DNA from: Sphingopyxis sp.
Lineage (GTDB): Bacteria > Pseudomonadota > Alphaproteobacteria > Sphingomonadales > Sphingomonadaceae
Length of the DNA: 64,000 nucleotides
Assembly: GCF_016704835.1 (NCBI RefSeq)
Contig: NZ_JADIZJ010000002.1
Location: 124,001 to 188,000, forward strand
Direction: 5' to 3'
In this document: positions 53,346-61,136 of the stretch, piece after piece
Numbering within the stretch: the first letter of the stretch is position 1
Layout: every line of letters begins with the position of its first letter
Translations under genes and position numbers: made by a program
The notes under the pieces: generated by a model
Database searches by the model: none
What the model was told of the DNA's origin: nothing
The model's input: the letters and a program-made list of their open reading frames with translations, nothing else

Positions 53346-53882
53346 ATGGCGCGCTGGTACATCATTCACGCCTATTCGGGTTTCGAAAACAAGGTGCGCG
53401 ATTCGGTGCTTTCCGAAGCCGAACGCATGGGCCTCACCGAATTTGTCGAAGCGGTCGAAGTGCCGGTGGAAACCGTCACCGAGGTAAAGCGCGGCAAAAA
53501 GGTTCAAGCGGAACGCAAATTCTTCCCCGGCTATGTCCTCGCCAAGCTGACGATGACCGACGATGTTTATCACCTCGTCAAGAATACGCCGAAGGTTACA
53601 GGCTTCCTGGGCTCAATGGGCAAGCCACAGGCGATCAGCGAAGCCGAAGCTGCGCGCATCCTGAACAGCAAGGAGGAGGCCGCGGCCCGTCCGAAGCAGG
53701 AAATCCGCGTCGATTACGAAATCGGCGATCAGGTCAAGGTGCTCGACGGTCCTTTTGCCAGCTTCAACGGGCTGGTCGAAGAACTCGATTTCGAAAAGGC
53801 GCGCGTCAAGGTGTCGGTGTCGATCTTCGGTCGCGCCACCCCGGTCGAACTCGACTTCGAACAGGTCGAACGCATGAAATAA
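53346..53882 (+). CDS. nusG: Transcription termination/antitermination factor NusG
   Basis: A 178-residue factor. The NGN domain starts ARWYIIHAYSGFENKVRDSVLSEAERMGL and includes FFPGYVLAKLTMTDDVYHLVKNTPKVTGFLG; the C-terminal KOW domain is VDYEIGDQVKVLDGPFASFNGLVEELDFEKARVKVSVSIFGRATPVELDF. It binds RNA polymerase and couples transcription to translation. It follows secE; a hairpin lies just after the stop. Confidence 0.96.
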   Translation: MARWYIIHAYSGFENKVRDSVLSEAERMGLTEFVEAVEVPVETVTEVKRGKKVQAERKFFPGYVLAKLTMTDDVYHLVKNTPKVTGFLGSMGKPQAISEAEAARILNSKEEAAARPKQEIRVDYEIGDQVKVLDGPFASFNGLVEELDFEKARVKVSVSIFGRATPVELDFEQVERMK

Positions 53883-53889
53883 TCGGCGT

Positions 53890-53911
53890 CGCCCCCGCAA
53901 AGACGGGGGCG
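53890..53911. repeat. Hairpin repeat after nusG
   Basis: CGCCCCCG-CAAAGA-CGGGGGCG: a perfect 8-bp stem with a 6-base loop, 7 bp after the nusG stop. No T tract follows, so it could act as a transcript stabiliser or be a short dispersed palindrome (CGTC-GCCCCCGC...-type elements occur repeatedly in sphingomonad genomes, from memory). Confidence 0.55.
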
Positions 53912-53935
53912 ATGGATAGGGGCTAGCCCGTCGTT

Positions 53936-54868
53936 ATGAGTTCGCTGACTCCCGCCGAGATTCAGGCCCGCATCCTTCGCGCCCGCGGCATTCAGGCTGC
54001 CGTCTCTCCTGAAAAGGTCGTCGGGGCGGTCACCAGCCTGTTCGATCTCGTCCCCGCCCCAGAGCCGGACGAATATACATTCCCGGCGTTCGAGAAGCCA
54101 TCGCGCGACCGTATTTTTGGCGGACAGGTGATCGCACAGGCGCTGGTTGCCGCGGCGCGCACTGTCGATCCGGACAAGTCGGCGCACTCCCTTCATGCCT
54201 ATTTCCTGCGCGGCGGCGACGAAACCAAGCCGCTACACTTTCGCGTCCACCGCGATTTCGATGGGCGCAGCTTCGCCAACCGCCGCGTCGTCGTGCGCCA
54301 GGACGGCAAGGTGATTTTTAACCTCACCGCGTCTTTCCACGCGCCCGAACCCGGGGCGACGCATCAGGTGTCGATGCCCGACCTGCTGCCACCCGAACAA
54401 TGCGTCGAGTTCACCGAAAATCTCGCCGCCGACCCCAATGTCAGCGACTCGCAGCTCGACCGCATGGCACGCCTCCGCCCATTCGAGATGCGCAGTTTTC
54501 GGCCACCCTCGACCGAAAAGGCGTCGGCGCATTATCAATGGTATCGCCTCGCCGCACCGATCGGCAACGATCCGCTGCTCCACCGCGCGTTCCTCGCCTA
54601 TGCGTCGGACATGGGGCTGCTCTCGTCGTCGCTGTTGCCGCACGGCTTTACCTGGTCGACCCCGGGGCTGTTTTCGACCAGCCTCGATCACGCGATGTGG
54701 TTCCACGACGACATCCGCGTCGATCAATGGTTCGCCTATGTCATGGACAGCGACTGGACCGGCGGCGCACGCGGCATCAACCGCGGCCTCATCTATCGCC
54801 AGGACGGCTCTCTGATCGCCTCGGTGATGCAGGAGGGCTTGCTGCGCTTGACCCCGCCTGCGGAATAG
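53936..54868 (+). CDS. tesB: Acyl-CoA thioesterase II
   Basis: A 310-residue double hot-dog thioesterase that hydrolyses medium- and long-chain acyl-CoA. Family regions: RIFGGQVIAQALVAAARTVDPDKSAHSLHAYFLRGGD near residue 70, VVVRQDGKVIFNLTASFHAPE, and in the second half SLDHAMWFHDDIRVDQWFAYVMDSDWTGGARGINRGLIYRQDGSLIASVMQEGLLR with the catalytic aspartate. The location between nusG and rplK is not the common order for this region. It may be a separate transcription unit; the ribosome site is weak. Confidence 0.93.
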   Translation: MSSLTPAEIQARILRARGIQAAVSPEKVVGAVTSLFDLVPAPEPDEYTFPAFEKPSRDRIFGGQVIAQALVAAARTVDPDKSAHSLHAYFLRGGDETKPLHFRVHRDFDGRSFANRRVVVRQDGKVIFNLTASFHAPEPGATHQVSMPDLLPPEQCVEFTENLAADPNVSDSQLDRMARLRPFEMRSFRPPSTEKASAHYQWYRLAAPIGNDPLLHRAFLAYASDMGLLSSSLLPHGFTWSTPGLFSTSLDHAMWFHDDIRVDQWFAYVMDSDWTGGARGINRGLIYRQDGSLIASVMQEGLLRLTPPAE

Positions 54869-55315
54869 CGAGGCTGGCTGGCGACGCGGATCGAGCGATG
54901 TTTACGAGCCGCACCATGGGACCAACGTCCGTATAATCATTTTCGTGCCAGCCCCAACAGGGCGGAAAAGGGCGGGTCGCGGCAGGTCATGTGGTGCGGC
55001 GCGGGCGCGATGGACGGCGCAGCGAATTGCAGATGTCGGACCGAACAACCGTGCCGGCTGCGGCGTCGTATCGAACAGCGGTCAACGCGCTTTTCGCGGG
55101 TGGCGGCGCCTCGCTCGCTCCGTCAAGCCGATCCGTTCAGACGTTGTCCGGAGCGCAATAAGGCTTTCTTTTTCGGCCGTTTGCGCATATGCGCGCGGCT
55201 TCGCGTCAGATACGGGCGTGATTCCGCGCGGGAGGAGGGGGTGATGCCCTTCTGTTCGACCGCTTATTTTGAGTTCCGGACCAGTTCCGGGGCGACAGAA
55301 AGATAGGAGGCCATC
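54869..55315. other. Long gap before rplK, likely carries the rplK-rplA promoter
   Basis: About 450 bp without a recognisable gene; short arginine-rich frames are unconvincing. With tesB inserted between nusG and rplK, the ribosomal genes need a promoter or a very long leader here. A direct repeat GTTCCGGACCAGTTCCGG at 55274-55291 lies just before the rplK ribosome site. No L1-type leader hairpin was identified by eye. Confidence 0.4.
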
Positions 55316-55747
55316 ATGGCTAAAAAGATCAGCGGCTATATCAAGCTGCAAGTTCCGGCAGGGACCGCAAACCCCTCGCCGCCGCTCGGGCCGGCCCTCG
55401 GCCAGCGCGGTGTCAACATCATGGAATTCTGCAAGGCGTTCAACGCCGCGACCGACTCCATGGAAAAGGGCACCCCGACCCCGACCATCATCACCGTGTT
55501 CGCCGACAAGAGCTTTTCGTTCGTCACGAAGACGCCCCCGGCGACCTATCTGATCAAGAAGGCCGCAAATCTGAAGTCGGGTTCGAAAGAGCCGGGCAAG
55601 ATCAGCGGCGGCAAGATCGCCCGCTCGAAACTGACCGAAATCGCCGAGATCAAGATGAAGGATCTCAACGCGAACGACCTGGAACAGGCAACGAAGATCA
55701 TCGAGGGCAGCGCGCGCTCGATGGGCCTCGAAGTGACGGAGGGCTGA
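55316..55747 (+). CDS. rplK: 50S ribosomal protein L11
   Basis: A 143-residue ribosomal protein, complete and canonical: KISGYIKLQVPAGTANPSPPLGPALGQRGVNIMEFCKAFNAAT, then ITVFADKSFSFVTKTPPATYLIKKAA and the C-terminal RNA-binding part ending ARSMGLEVTEG. A strong AGGAGG site precedes it. rplA starts 4 bp after its stop. Confidence 0.98.
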   Translation: MAKKISGYIKLQVPAGTANPSPPLGPALGQRGVNIMEFCKAFNAATDSMEKGTPTPTIITVFADKSFSFVTKTPPATYLIKKAANLKSGSKEPGKISGGKIARSKLTEIAEIKMKDLNANDLEQATKIIEGSARSMGLEVTEG

Positions 55748-55751
55748 TCCG

Positions 55752-56450
55752 ATGGCAAAGCTGACCAAGAAGCAGAAGACCCTCGAGGGCAAGGTTGACA
55801 GCCTCAAGCTGCACACCGTCGACGAAGCGCTCAAGACCGTGCGCGAACTGGCCTCGGCCAAGTTCGACGAAACGCTCGAAGTTGCGCTCAACCTGGGTGT
55901 CGATCCGCGCCACGCCGATCAGATGGTGCGCGGCGTTGTGACGCTTCCCGCCGGGACCGGCAAAGACGTCAAGGTTGCCGTGTTTGCGCGCGGCGACAAC
56001 GCCGACAAGGCGCTGGCGGCCGGCGCCGACAAGGTCGGTGCCGAAGACCTGATGGAAGACATGCTCGCAGGCAACCTCGACTATGGCCGCGTCATCGCGA
56101 CGCCGGACATGATGGGCATCGTCGGCCGCCTCGGCAAGACGCTGGGTCCGAAGGGCCTGATGCCGAACCCCAAGCTGGGCACTGTGACCCCGAACGTCGC
56201 CGAAGCCGTGAAGGCCGCCAAGGGCGGTCAGATCGAATTCCGCGTCGAAAAGGCCGGCATCATCCACGCTGGTCTGGGCAAGTTGTCGTTCGGCGAGGAA
56301 AAGCTCCGCCAGAACTTCGACGCCTTCGTCGACGCGATCGTCAAGGCCAAGCCGGCCGGCGCGAAGGGCAAATATGTCCGCAAGATCGCGCTGTCGTCGT
56401 CGATGGGCCCCGGGATCAAGGTCGATACCGCCGACGTCACCGGCGCCTGA
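55752..56450 (+). CDS. rplA: 50S ribosomal protein L1
   Basis: A 232-residue ribosomal protein, canonical in length. Signature regions are FDETLEVALNLGVDPRHADQMVRGVVTLPAGTGKDVKVAVF and VGRLGKTLGPKGLMPNPKLGTVTPNV. It is the last gene of this ribosomal unit; a terminator follows. In other bacteria L1 can repress its own L11-L1 mRNA. Confidence 0.98.
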   Translation: MAKLTKKQKTLEGKVDSLKLHTVDEALKTVRELASAKFDETLEVALNLGVDPRHADQMVRGVVTLPAGTGKDVKVAVFARGDNADKALAAGADKVGAEDLMEDMLAGNLDYGRVIATPDMMGIVGRLGKTLGPKGLMPNPKLGTVTPNVAEAVKAAKGGQIEFRVEKAGIIHAGLGKLSFGEEKLRQNFDAFVDAIVKAKPAGAKGKYVRKIALSSSMGPGIKVDTADVTGA

Positions 56451-56473
56451 TTTCAGGCATATGATTTAGCGAA

Positions 56474-56499
56474 GGGCCGGGGGAAACTCCGGCCCTTTT
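56474..56499 (+). terminator. Rho-independent terminator after rplA
   Basis: GGGCCGG (56474-56480), GGGGAAACT-like loop, CCGGCCC (56489-56495), then TTTT. It starts 24 bp after the rplA stop. Confidence 0.85.
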
Positions 56500-56545
56500 C
56501 CTATGGGCGATGGCGGCTTTGGGGTGAAAGCAGCCTTTCCCGTTT

Positions 56546-56622
56546 CGTCATCCCGGCGACGGCCGGGATCTCAATCTCTCGGGATTTACGCACTGGCGAA
56601 ATCCCGGCTTTCGCCCGGATGG
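56546..56622. repeat. Dispersed inverted repeat element
   Basis: CGTCATCCCGGCGACGGCCGGGATCTC-like sequence at 56546-56572 is followed by AATCCCGGCTTTCGCCCGGATG at 56601-56622, which is nearly its reverse complement. Each half is itself a hairpin. Elements beginning 'GTCATCCCGGCGAAGGCCGGGATC' are widely scattered in intergenic regions of proteobacteria. Its place between two convergent genes (rplA, ccmB) fits. Confidence 0.7.
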
Positions 56623-56657
56623 CGAGGTGGTAGGTGGCCGCAACTGGTCGTTGGCGG

Positions 56658-57305
56658 TCATTCCCGCAGCCCCCGCATCGCCGCCGCCGCGGCAAACGGT
56701 CCGATCATCGTCAGCAGCAAGCTCGCCGCGCCAAGTAGCTTGATCGCCCCGCGCCCCGACGGGTCGAGCATCCCGGCGCCGAAGATCAGCAGCGGTACCG
56801 CAAGCGGCAGCACCAGCAACCCGCCGATCGCACTGCCGCCTTTCAGCCCTGCGGTCAGTGCCGCGCTCAGCACCGCCAGCGACGCCAGCGCCGGGATCGC
56901 AATCGCAATCCCTGCTGCGAGCACCTCGACCCGCGCCGCGTCCTGCGCCAGCAACGCCGCGGCCGGGAACAAAGCGATCATCAACGGCAATCCGAACGCA
57001 ATAGCGTGCGCCAAAATCTTCACTGCCGCGATCACCTCATCGGCGATCCCGCGCACCGCGAGCTGGTCGAGCACCCCGGCGTCGCGGTCGGGGCGCACCA
57101 GCCGGTCGATCGGGAGCAGCGCGGCGAGCAACGCCGCGACCCACACCATCCCGCCACCCGCGCGGCGCAGCAGCGGGGCATCCGGCCCCACCGCAAAGGG
57201 AAAGGCGGTCGCCACCAGCAGAAAGAACAGCACCGGCAGCCACAGCGCCCCGCTGCCCCACGCCCGCCGCAGGTCGCGCCAGAACAGAGCGAGGAGGGTC
57301 GTCAT
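56658..57305 (-). CDS. ccmB: Haem exporter permease CcmB
   Basis: A 215-residue, six-helix membrane protein of cytochrome c maturation system I. Typical start MTTLLALFWRDLRRAWGSGALWLPVLFFLLVATAFPFAVGPDAPLLRRAGGGMVWVAALLAALLPIDRLVRPDRDAGVLDQL fits CcmB closely in order. It works with CcmA as part of the haem-handling complex. Its ATG overlaps the ccmA stop (ATGA at 57302-57305). CcmC, D and E are not in this window. Confidence 0.92.
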   Translation of the reverse strand: MTTLLALFWRDLRRAWGSGALWLPVLFFLLVATAFPFAVGPDAPLLRRAGGGMVWVAALLAALLPIDRLVRPDRDAGVLDQLAVRGIADEVIAAVKILAHAIAFGLPLMIALFPAAALLAQDAARVEVLAAGIAIAIPALASLAVLSAALTAGLKGGSAIGGLLVLPLAVPLLIFGAGMLDPSGRGAIKLLGAASLLLTMIGPFAAAAAMRGLRE

Positions 57306-57886
57306 GCCAGCGCCCCCATATTGAGCTCCGCCAGATCACCAATCCCCAGCGCGAAATGCGACGCCAGCAACACCGCCCCGCCGTTCGCCCGATGCGCCGC
57401 GATCGCCGCAACCAGCCGTGCCTGTGCCGCATCGTCCATCCCGTTCGCCGGCTCGTCGAGCAGCCAGATGGGTGCGCCCGACGCGATCACGCGCACCATC
57501 GCGGCGCGTTTGCGCTGCCCGGTCGACAGCATCGCCACCGGAACGTCGCTCAGCGGCACCAGCGCCATCGCCGCCATCGCGCGGTCGACCGCATGGCCGT
57601 CGACGGTATCGATGCGCGCCCAGAAATCGAGCGCGCGGCGCAGCGGCAGTTCGGCGTCTAGCGCGGAGGCCTCGTCGATCAGCGCGCAGCGCCCGCGGCG
57701 CTCGACCGTCCCCGCCGCGGCGCGCAGCAACCCCGCGGCCAGGCGGATCAGGCTCGACTTGCCCGCGCCATTCGGTCCGCGCAGCCACAACGCTTCGCCG
57801 GGTTCCAGCGCCAGCGACAGATGTTCGAACAACAGCCTGTCGCCGCGAATGCACGCCACGCCATCGAGCCGCAAAAGCGCGCTCAC
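57302..57886 (-). CDS. ccmA: Haem exporter ATP-binding protein CcmA
   Basis: A 194-residue ABC ATPase. Walker A GPNGAGKSS, the signature LSTGQRKR, Walker B IWLLDEPANGMDD and the H-loop histidine in LASHFALG are all present. The LSTGQ signature and the small size are typical of CcmA. With CcmB it supplies energy for releasing haem from CcmE. Its ATG overlaps the stop of the upstream zincin gene (ATGA). Confidence 0.92.
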   Translation of the reverse strand: MSALLRLDGVACIRGDRLLFEHLSLALEPGEALWLRGPNGAGKSSLIRLAAGLLRAAAGTVERRGRCALIDEASALDAELPLRRALDFWARIDTVDGHAVDRAMAAMALVPLSDVPVAMLSTGQRKRAAMVRVIASGAPIWLLDEPANGMDDAAQARLVAAIAAHRANGGAVLLASHFALGIGDLAELNMGALA

Positions 57887-58314
57887 GCCATATCCTCGAG
57901 CGCGTGCATATCGTCATCGCTAAAACCGAAGTGATGCCCGATCTCATGGATCAGCACATGCCGTACCAGCCGGTCGAGCCGCTCACCGGTCTCGATCCAC
58001 TCGACCAATATCGGAATGCGATACAGCGTCACTCGGTCGGGCATACCGCCGCTCTCGCCGATGCTGCGTTCGGTCAGCGGTCGCCCTTCGTACAGTCCGG
58101 TGAGGTCATAGGGGTGCTCGATGGCGAGCGATTTCAGGATCTCGTCGTCGGCAAATTCTTCGATCACGATCACCACACCCTGAATATGCGGCAGAAACAT
58201 CGCGGGCATCGTCTCCAGCGCAACCTCCGCCATTGCGAACATTGCGTCGGGATCGGGGGCGGTCCCGGTCCATGCGCCGGGCGGCTCGAGGGGCAGGCTG
58301 CTCTTGTCGCTCAT
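57883..58314 (-). CDS. Small zincin-like metallopeptidase
   Basis: A 143-residue protein of the short 'metallopeptidase family' (DUF1025/possibly zincin) type. The zinc motif H-E-I-G-H-H-F-G-F-S-D-D-D-M-H is near the C terminus, preceded by LTGLYEGRPLTERS and PDRVTLYRIPILVEW, all typical. Function is not known, though the gene is common in alphaproteobacteria. I use ATG at 58314 with AAGGAAGGG upstream; the longer frame reads antisense into the pterin dehydratase gene. It is first in a coupled unit with ccmA and ccmB. Confidence 0.85.
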   Translation of the reverse strand: MSDKSSLPLEPPGAWTGTAPDPDAMFAMAEVALETMPAMFLPHIQGVVIVIEEFADDEILKSLAIEHPYDLTGLYEGRPLTERSIGESGGMPDRVTLYRIPILVEWIETGERLDRLVRHVLIHEIGHHFGFSDDDMHALEDMA

Positions 58315-58365
58315 CGCGCCCTTCCTTATGGCGAGTGCGACACATTGACCAGCGGGAGAAGAAAC

Positions 58366-58653
58366 ATGGTCCAGAAACTCGATGAAGAAGCCCGCAGCAC
58401 CCTGCTCGCGCGTTTCCCCGGCTGGACGCACGAACCCGCGCGCGACGCAATCACCCGCCGCTTCAAATTCGACGACTTCGCTCAGGCGTTCGGATTCATG
58501 ACCAGCGTCGCGATCCTCGCCGAAAAAATGGATCACCACCCCGAATGGTCGAACGTGTATAACCGCGTCGACATCCTGCTGACGACGCACGACGCCAACG
58601 GCCTGTCGGAACGCGATGCAATGCTGGCCGAAGCCATCGAGCGGTTGGTCTAG
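58366..58653 (+). CDS. phhB: 4a-hydroxytetrahydrobiopterin dehydratase (PCD/DCoH)
   Basis: A 95-residue enzyme that dehydrates 4a-hydroxytetrahydrobiopterin in recycling of the pterin cofactor; related proteins also act in molybdopterin pathways. The motif MDHHPEWSNVYNRVDILLTTHDANGLSERD is the PCD signature, and the N-terminal GWTHEPARDAITRRFKFDDFAQAFGFMT fits. No phenylalanine hydroxylase is nearby. ATG at 58366 follows GGGAG; divergent from the zincin gene. Confidence 0.92.
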   Translation: MVQKLDEEARSTLLARFPGWTHEPARDAITRRFKFDDFAQAFGFMTSVAILAEKMDHHPEWSNVYNRVDILLTTHDANGLSERDAMLAEAIERLV

Positions 58654-58657
58654 GCGC

Positions 58658-59302
58658 TTGATCCGCTTTGACCCTTCGCAACAGATACTTGCTGTCGGGG
58701 TCGCGATCCTTGCGGGTTTTGTCGATGCGATAGGCTTTGTCGAATCGGCGGGCTTTTTCGCATCCTTCATGACAGGCAACGCGACCCGGCTCGCGGTCGG
58801 GCTGGTGGACGGTCAGCATGCGGCGCTGGTCGCCGCCATGATCATCGCGGTGTTTGTGGCGGGCGTGGTGGCAGGGTCGTTGGTCGGCGCGTGTGCCGGG
58901 GCGCGTCGGGCGCCCGCGGTTCTGCTCGGCGTCACCATTTTGCTGGGAATTGCTACGATGTTGCGGCTCGAAGGCGAAGGCTGGAGCGCCATTCTGTCGC
59001 TTGCGCTCGCGATGGGCTTCGCCAACGGGCACGACGGATCGGTCGTCGGTGTCGCCTATATGAACGGCACGTTGGTGCAGCTAGGGCAGAAGATCGCCAA
59101 TGTTGTGCGCGGGGAGGGCGACCGCCGGTGGCTGCACCACCTTGGCCTATGGGCGGCGCTGGTCGGCGGCGCAGTGCTTGGCGCGCGCGCGGTAATCTTG
59201 TCCGCGCCCCTCGCCTATGCGTTCGCCTCCGTCTTGGCTGCGGCGCTCGCGCTCCGCGCGGGCTGGATCATCCGGCGGAGTGACTCGACCGTCACGGTGT
59301 GA
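58658..59302 (+). CDS. DUF1275/YoaK-family membrane protein
   Basis: A 214-residue, six-helix membrane protein. The signature GFVDAIGFVESAGFFASFMTGNATRLAVGL near the N terminus and YMNGTLVQLGQKIANVV later are typical of YoaK proteins. The role is not established. I take TTG at 58658 as the start because the family begins near there; a longer frame from 58616 overlaps the preceding gene. Located 4 bp after the dehydratase stop, probably in the same unit. Confidence 0.82.
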   Translation: MIRFDPSQQILAVGVAILAGFVDAIGFVESAGFFASFMTGNATRLAVGLVDGQHAALVAAMIIAVFVAGVVAGSLVGACAGARRAPAVLLGVTILLGIATMLRLEGEGWSAILSLALAMGFANGHDGSVVGVAYMNGTLVQLGQKIANVVRGEGDRRWLHHLGLWAALVGGAVLGARAVILSAPLAYAFASVLAAALALRAGWIIRRSDSTVTV

Positions 59303-59367
59303 TCTTGCCATCGCCCGTCATCCGTTCCAAACCACCGAAATAAAGTCATAATAGGGAGCCCGCGAGA

Positions 59368-60768
59368 ATGAACGACAGCCTGCTGCGCCGTAAGCCGATC
59401 GTTCCGGAGAAGCACGAGGGACAACACACCCTCGCTCGGACGCTCGGCTGGCCGCATCTGATCGCGCTCGGCGTCGGCGCGATCGTCGGCACGGGCATCC
59501 TCACCCTCATCGGCGTCGGCGCCGACAAAGCGGGCCCCGCGGTGATCCTGTCTTTTGCGATTGCCGGACTGATCTGCGCCTGCGCCGCGCTCGCTTATGC
59601 CGAAATGGCGACGATGATCCCGGCGTCGGGCAGCGCCTATACCTACAGCTACGTCGTCATTGGCGAACTCATCGCGTGGGTCGTCGGATGGAGCCTGATT
59701 CTCGAATATTCGCTGGTCGTCAGCGCGGTTGCGGTCGGCTGGTCGGGCTATGCGGCGCCCTTGCTTCAGGCCTGGGCGGGCGTGCCGATGGCGGTGATGC
59801 AGGGTCCCGAACTCGGCGGTATCGTCAATTTGCCGGCGATCGCGATCATCGCTGTCGTGGCGGGGTTGCTGCTGGTCGGCACGCGCGAAAGCGCGACGCT
59901 CAACGCGGTCCTCGTCCTCGTCAAGATTGTCGCATTGATCCTTTTCGTGGCGGTTGCGCTCCCCGCCTTCAATGCCGCCAATCTCGAACCCTTCAGCCCC
60001 TATGGATTTGCCAAACATATGGGCCCCGACGGCGTCGAACGCGGTGTGATGGCCGCCGCCGCGATCATCTTTTTCGCCTTCTACGGCTTCGACGCCATCG
60101 CTACCGCGGCTGAGGAAACACGCAATCCCGACCGCGATCTCAAGATCGGCATCGTCGGATCGATGTTCGTCTGCGTTATCATCTATATCGCCGTCGCGGT
60201 CGCCGCGGTGGGGGCAATCACCTATACCCGCTTCGCCAACAGCCCCGAACCGCTGGCGCTGATCCTGCGCGAACTCGGTAGCCCGCTCGCGGCGCAATAT
60301 CTCGCGGTTTCGGCGATCATCGCGCTGCCGACAGTGATCCTTGCCTTCTTCTATGGGCAAAGCCGCATCTTCTTCACCATGGCGCGCGACGGGCTCCTCC
60401 CTGCCAGCCTCGCAACCTTGTCGTCGCGCGGCACCCCGGTGCGCATCACCATCTTCACCGCGCTCGTCGTCGCGGTGCTCGCGGGTTTCATCCCGCTCGG
60501 TGAGCTTGCGGCGCTGGCCAATGCGGGGACGCTCGCGGCGTTCACCGCGGTCTCAATCTGTATGATGATCATGCGCGTCCGCGCGCCCGACGCCCCGCGC
60601 ACCTTCCGCGCCCCGATGCCGTGGGTGATCGGCGGCATCGCGGTGTTCGGCTGTATCTATCTGTTCTTGAGCCTGCCGGCGCAGACGCAGCTGTGGTTCC
60701 TGGTGTGGAACGCCCTCGGGCTGGGGGTCTATTTCATCTACGCCCGGCGGCATGCGGTGGTTGGTTGA
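59368..60768 (+). CDS. APC-family amino acid permease
   Basis: A 466-residue twelve-helix transporter similar to cationic amino acid transporters (YfnA/CAT type). Helix 1, TLGWPHLIALGVGAIVGTGILTLIGVGADKAGPAVILSF, carries the unwound GxGxGIxT motif, and FYGFDAIATAAEETRNPDRDLKIGI is the helix 6-7 signature. The substrate is not determined. AGGGAG lies before the ATG. Confidence 0.92.
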   Translation: MNDSLLRRKPIVPEKHEGQHTLARTLGWPHLIALGVGAIVGTGILTLIGVGADKAGPAVILSFAIAGLICACAALAYAEMATMIPASGSAYTYSYVVIGELIAWVVGWSLILEYSLVVSAVAVGWSGYAAPLLQAWAGVPMAVMQGPELGGIVNLPAIAIIAVVAGLLLVGTRESATLNAVLVLVKIVALILFVAVALPAFNAANLEPFSPYGFAKHMGPDGVERGVMAAAAIIFFAFYGFDAIATAAEETRNPDRDLKIGIVGSMFVCVIIYIAVAVAAVGAITYTRFANSPEPLALILRELGSPLAAQYLAVSAIIALPTVILAFFYGQSRIFFTMARDGLLPASLATLSSRGTPVRITIFTALVVAVLAGFIPLGELAALANAGTLAAFTAVSICMMIMRVRAPDAPRTFRAPMPWVIGGIAVFGCIYLFLSLPAQTQLWFLVWNALGLGVYFIYARRHAVVG

Positions 60769-61136
60769 TTGCGAACTTCCCTATGACTGGGCGTTCGGAC
60801 TGGACGGAAACCTTCGAACGGCATCGCTCCACGGCATCTCCAATGAAACGCGAGGCCTGCAAATGATGTCTGCGAACAGCTGAAAACGATGTCCCCGGTC
60901 TAAACTCGAAGCCATGGGGAGGACCAACAGGAATTATTTTTGTCACTGAGTCCTCACCGCAACACCACCACCCGTTGAGTCCGCGAGTCGCGGCGGACTC
61001 CATATCCTGTGTCTGACTCGTTTCGTTCTCATCCCGTTAACCAGTTAGTGACGCGGAATCCCTAGACTTCTGCGCTTGACGGCGGATGTCGCCGGACTCA
61101 TCAGGGGCTTCTTTCGGATCTGCGCGGGGGCAAAAC
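60769..61136. promoter_or_regulatory. ccrM upstream region with seven GANTC sites
   Basis: No gene seen in these 368 bp. GANTC, the CcrM methylation target, occurs at 60948, 60977, 60985, 60996, 61015, 61056 and 61095 (first base), all within 152 bp. By chance about one would be expected in every few hundred bases. TTAACCAGTTAG at 61037-61048 resembles half of a CtrA-type (TTAA-N7-TTAA) site, weakly. Promoter and leader of ccrM are probably here. Confidence 0.75.

Noticed and set aside
54945..55244. 99-residue arginine-rich frame before rplK
   Set aside because: Composition typical of random frames in high-GC DNA and no similarity seen; probably leader DNA.
60931..60960. Possible remains of a recombinase or IS end beside ccrM
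   Set aside because: No open frame or inverted end could be supported; the GANTC sites are the only clear signal there.
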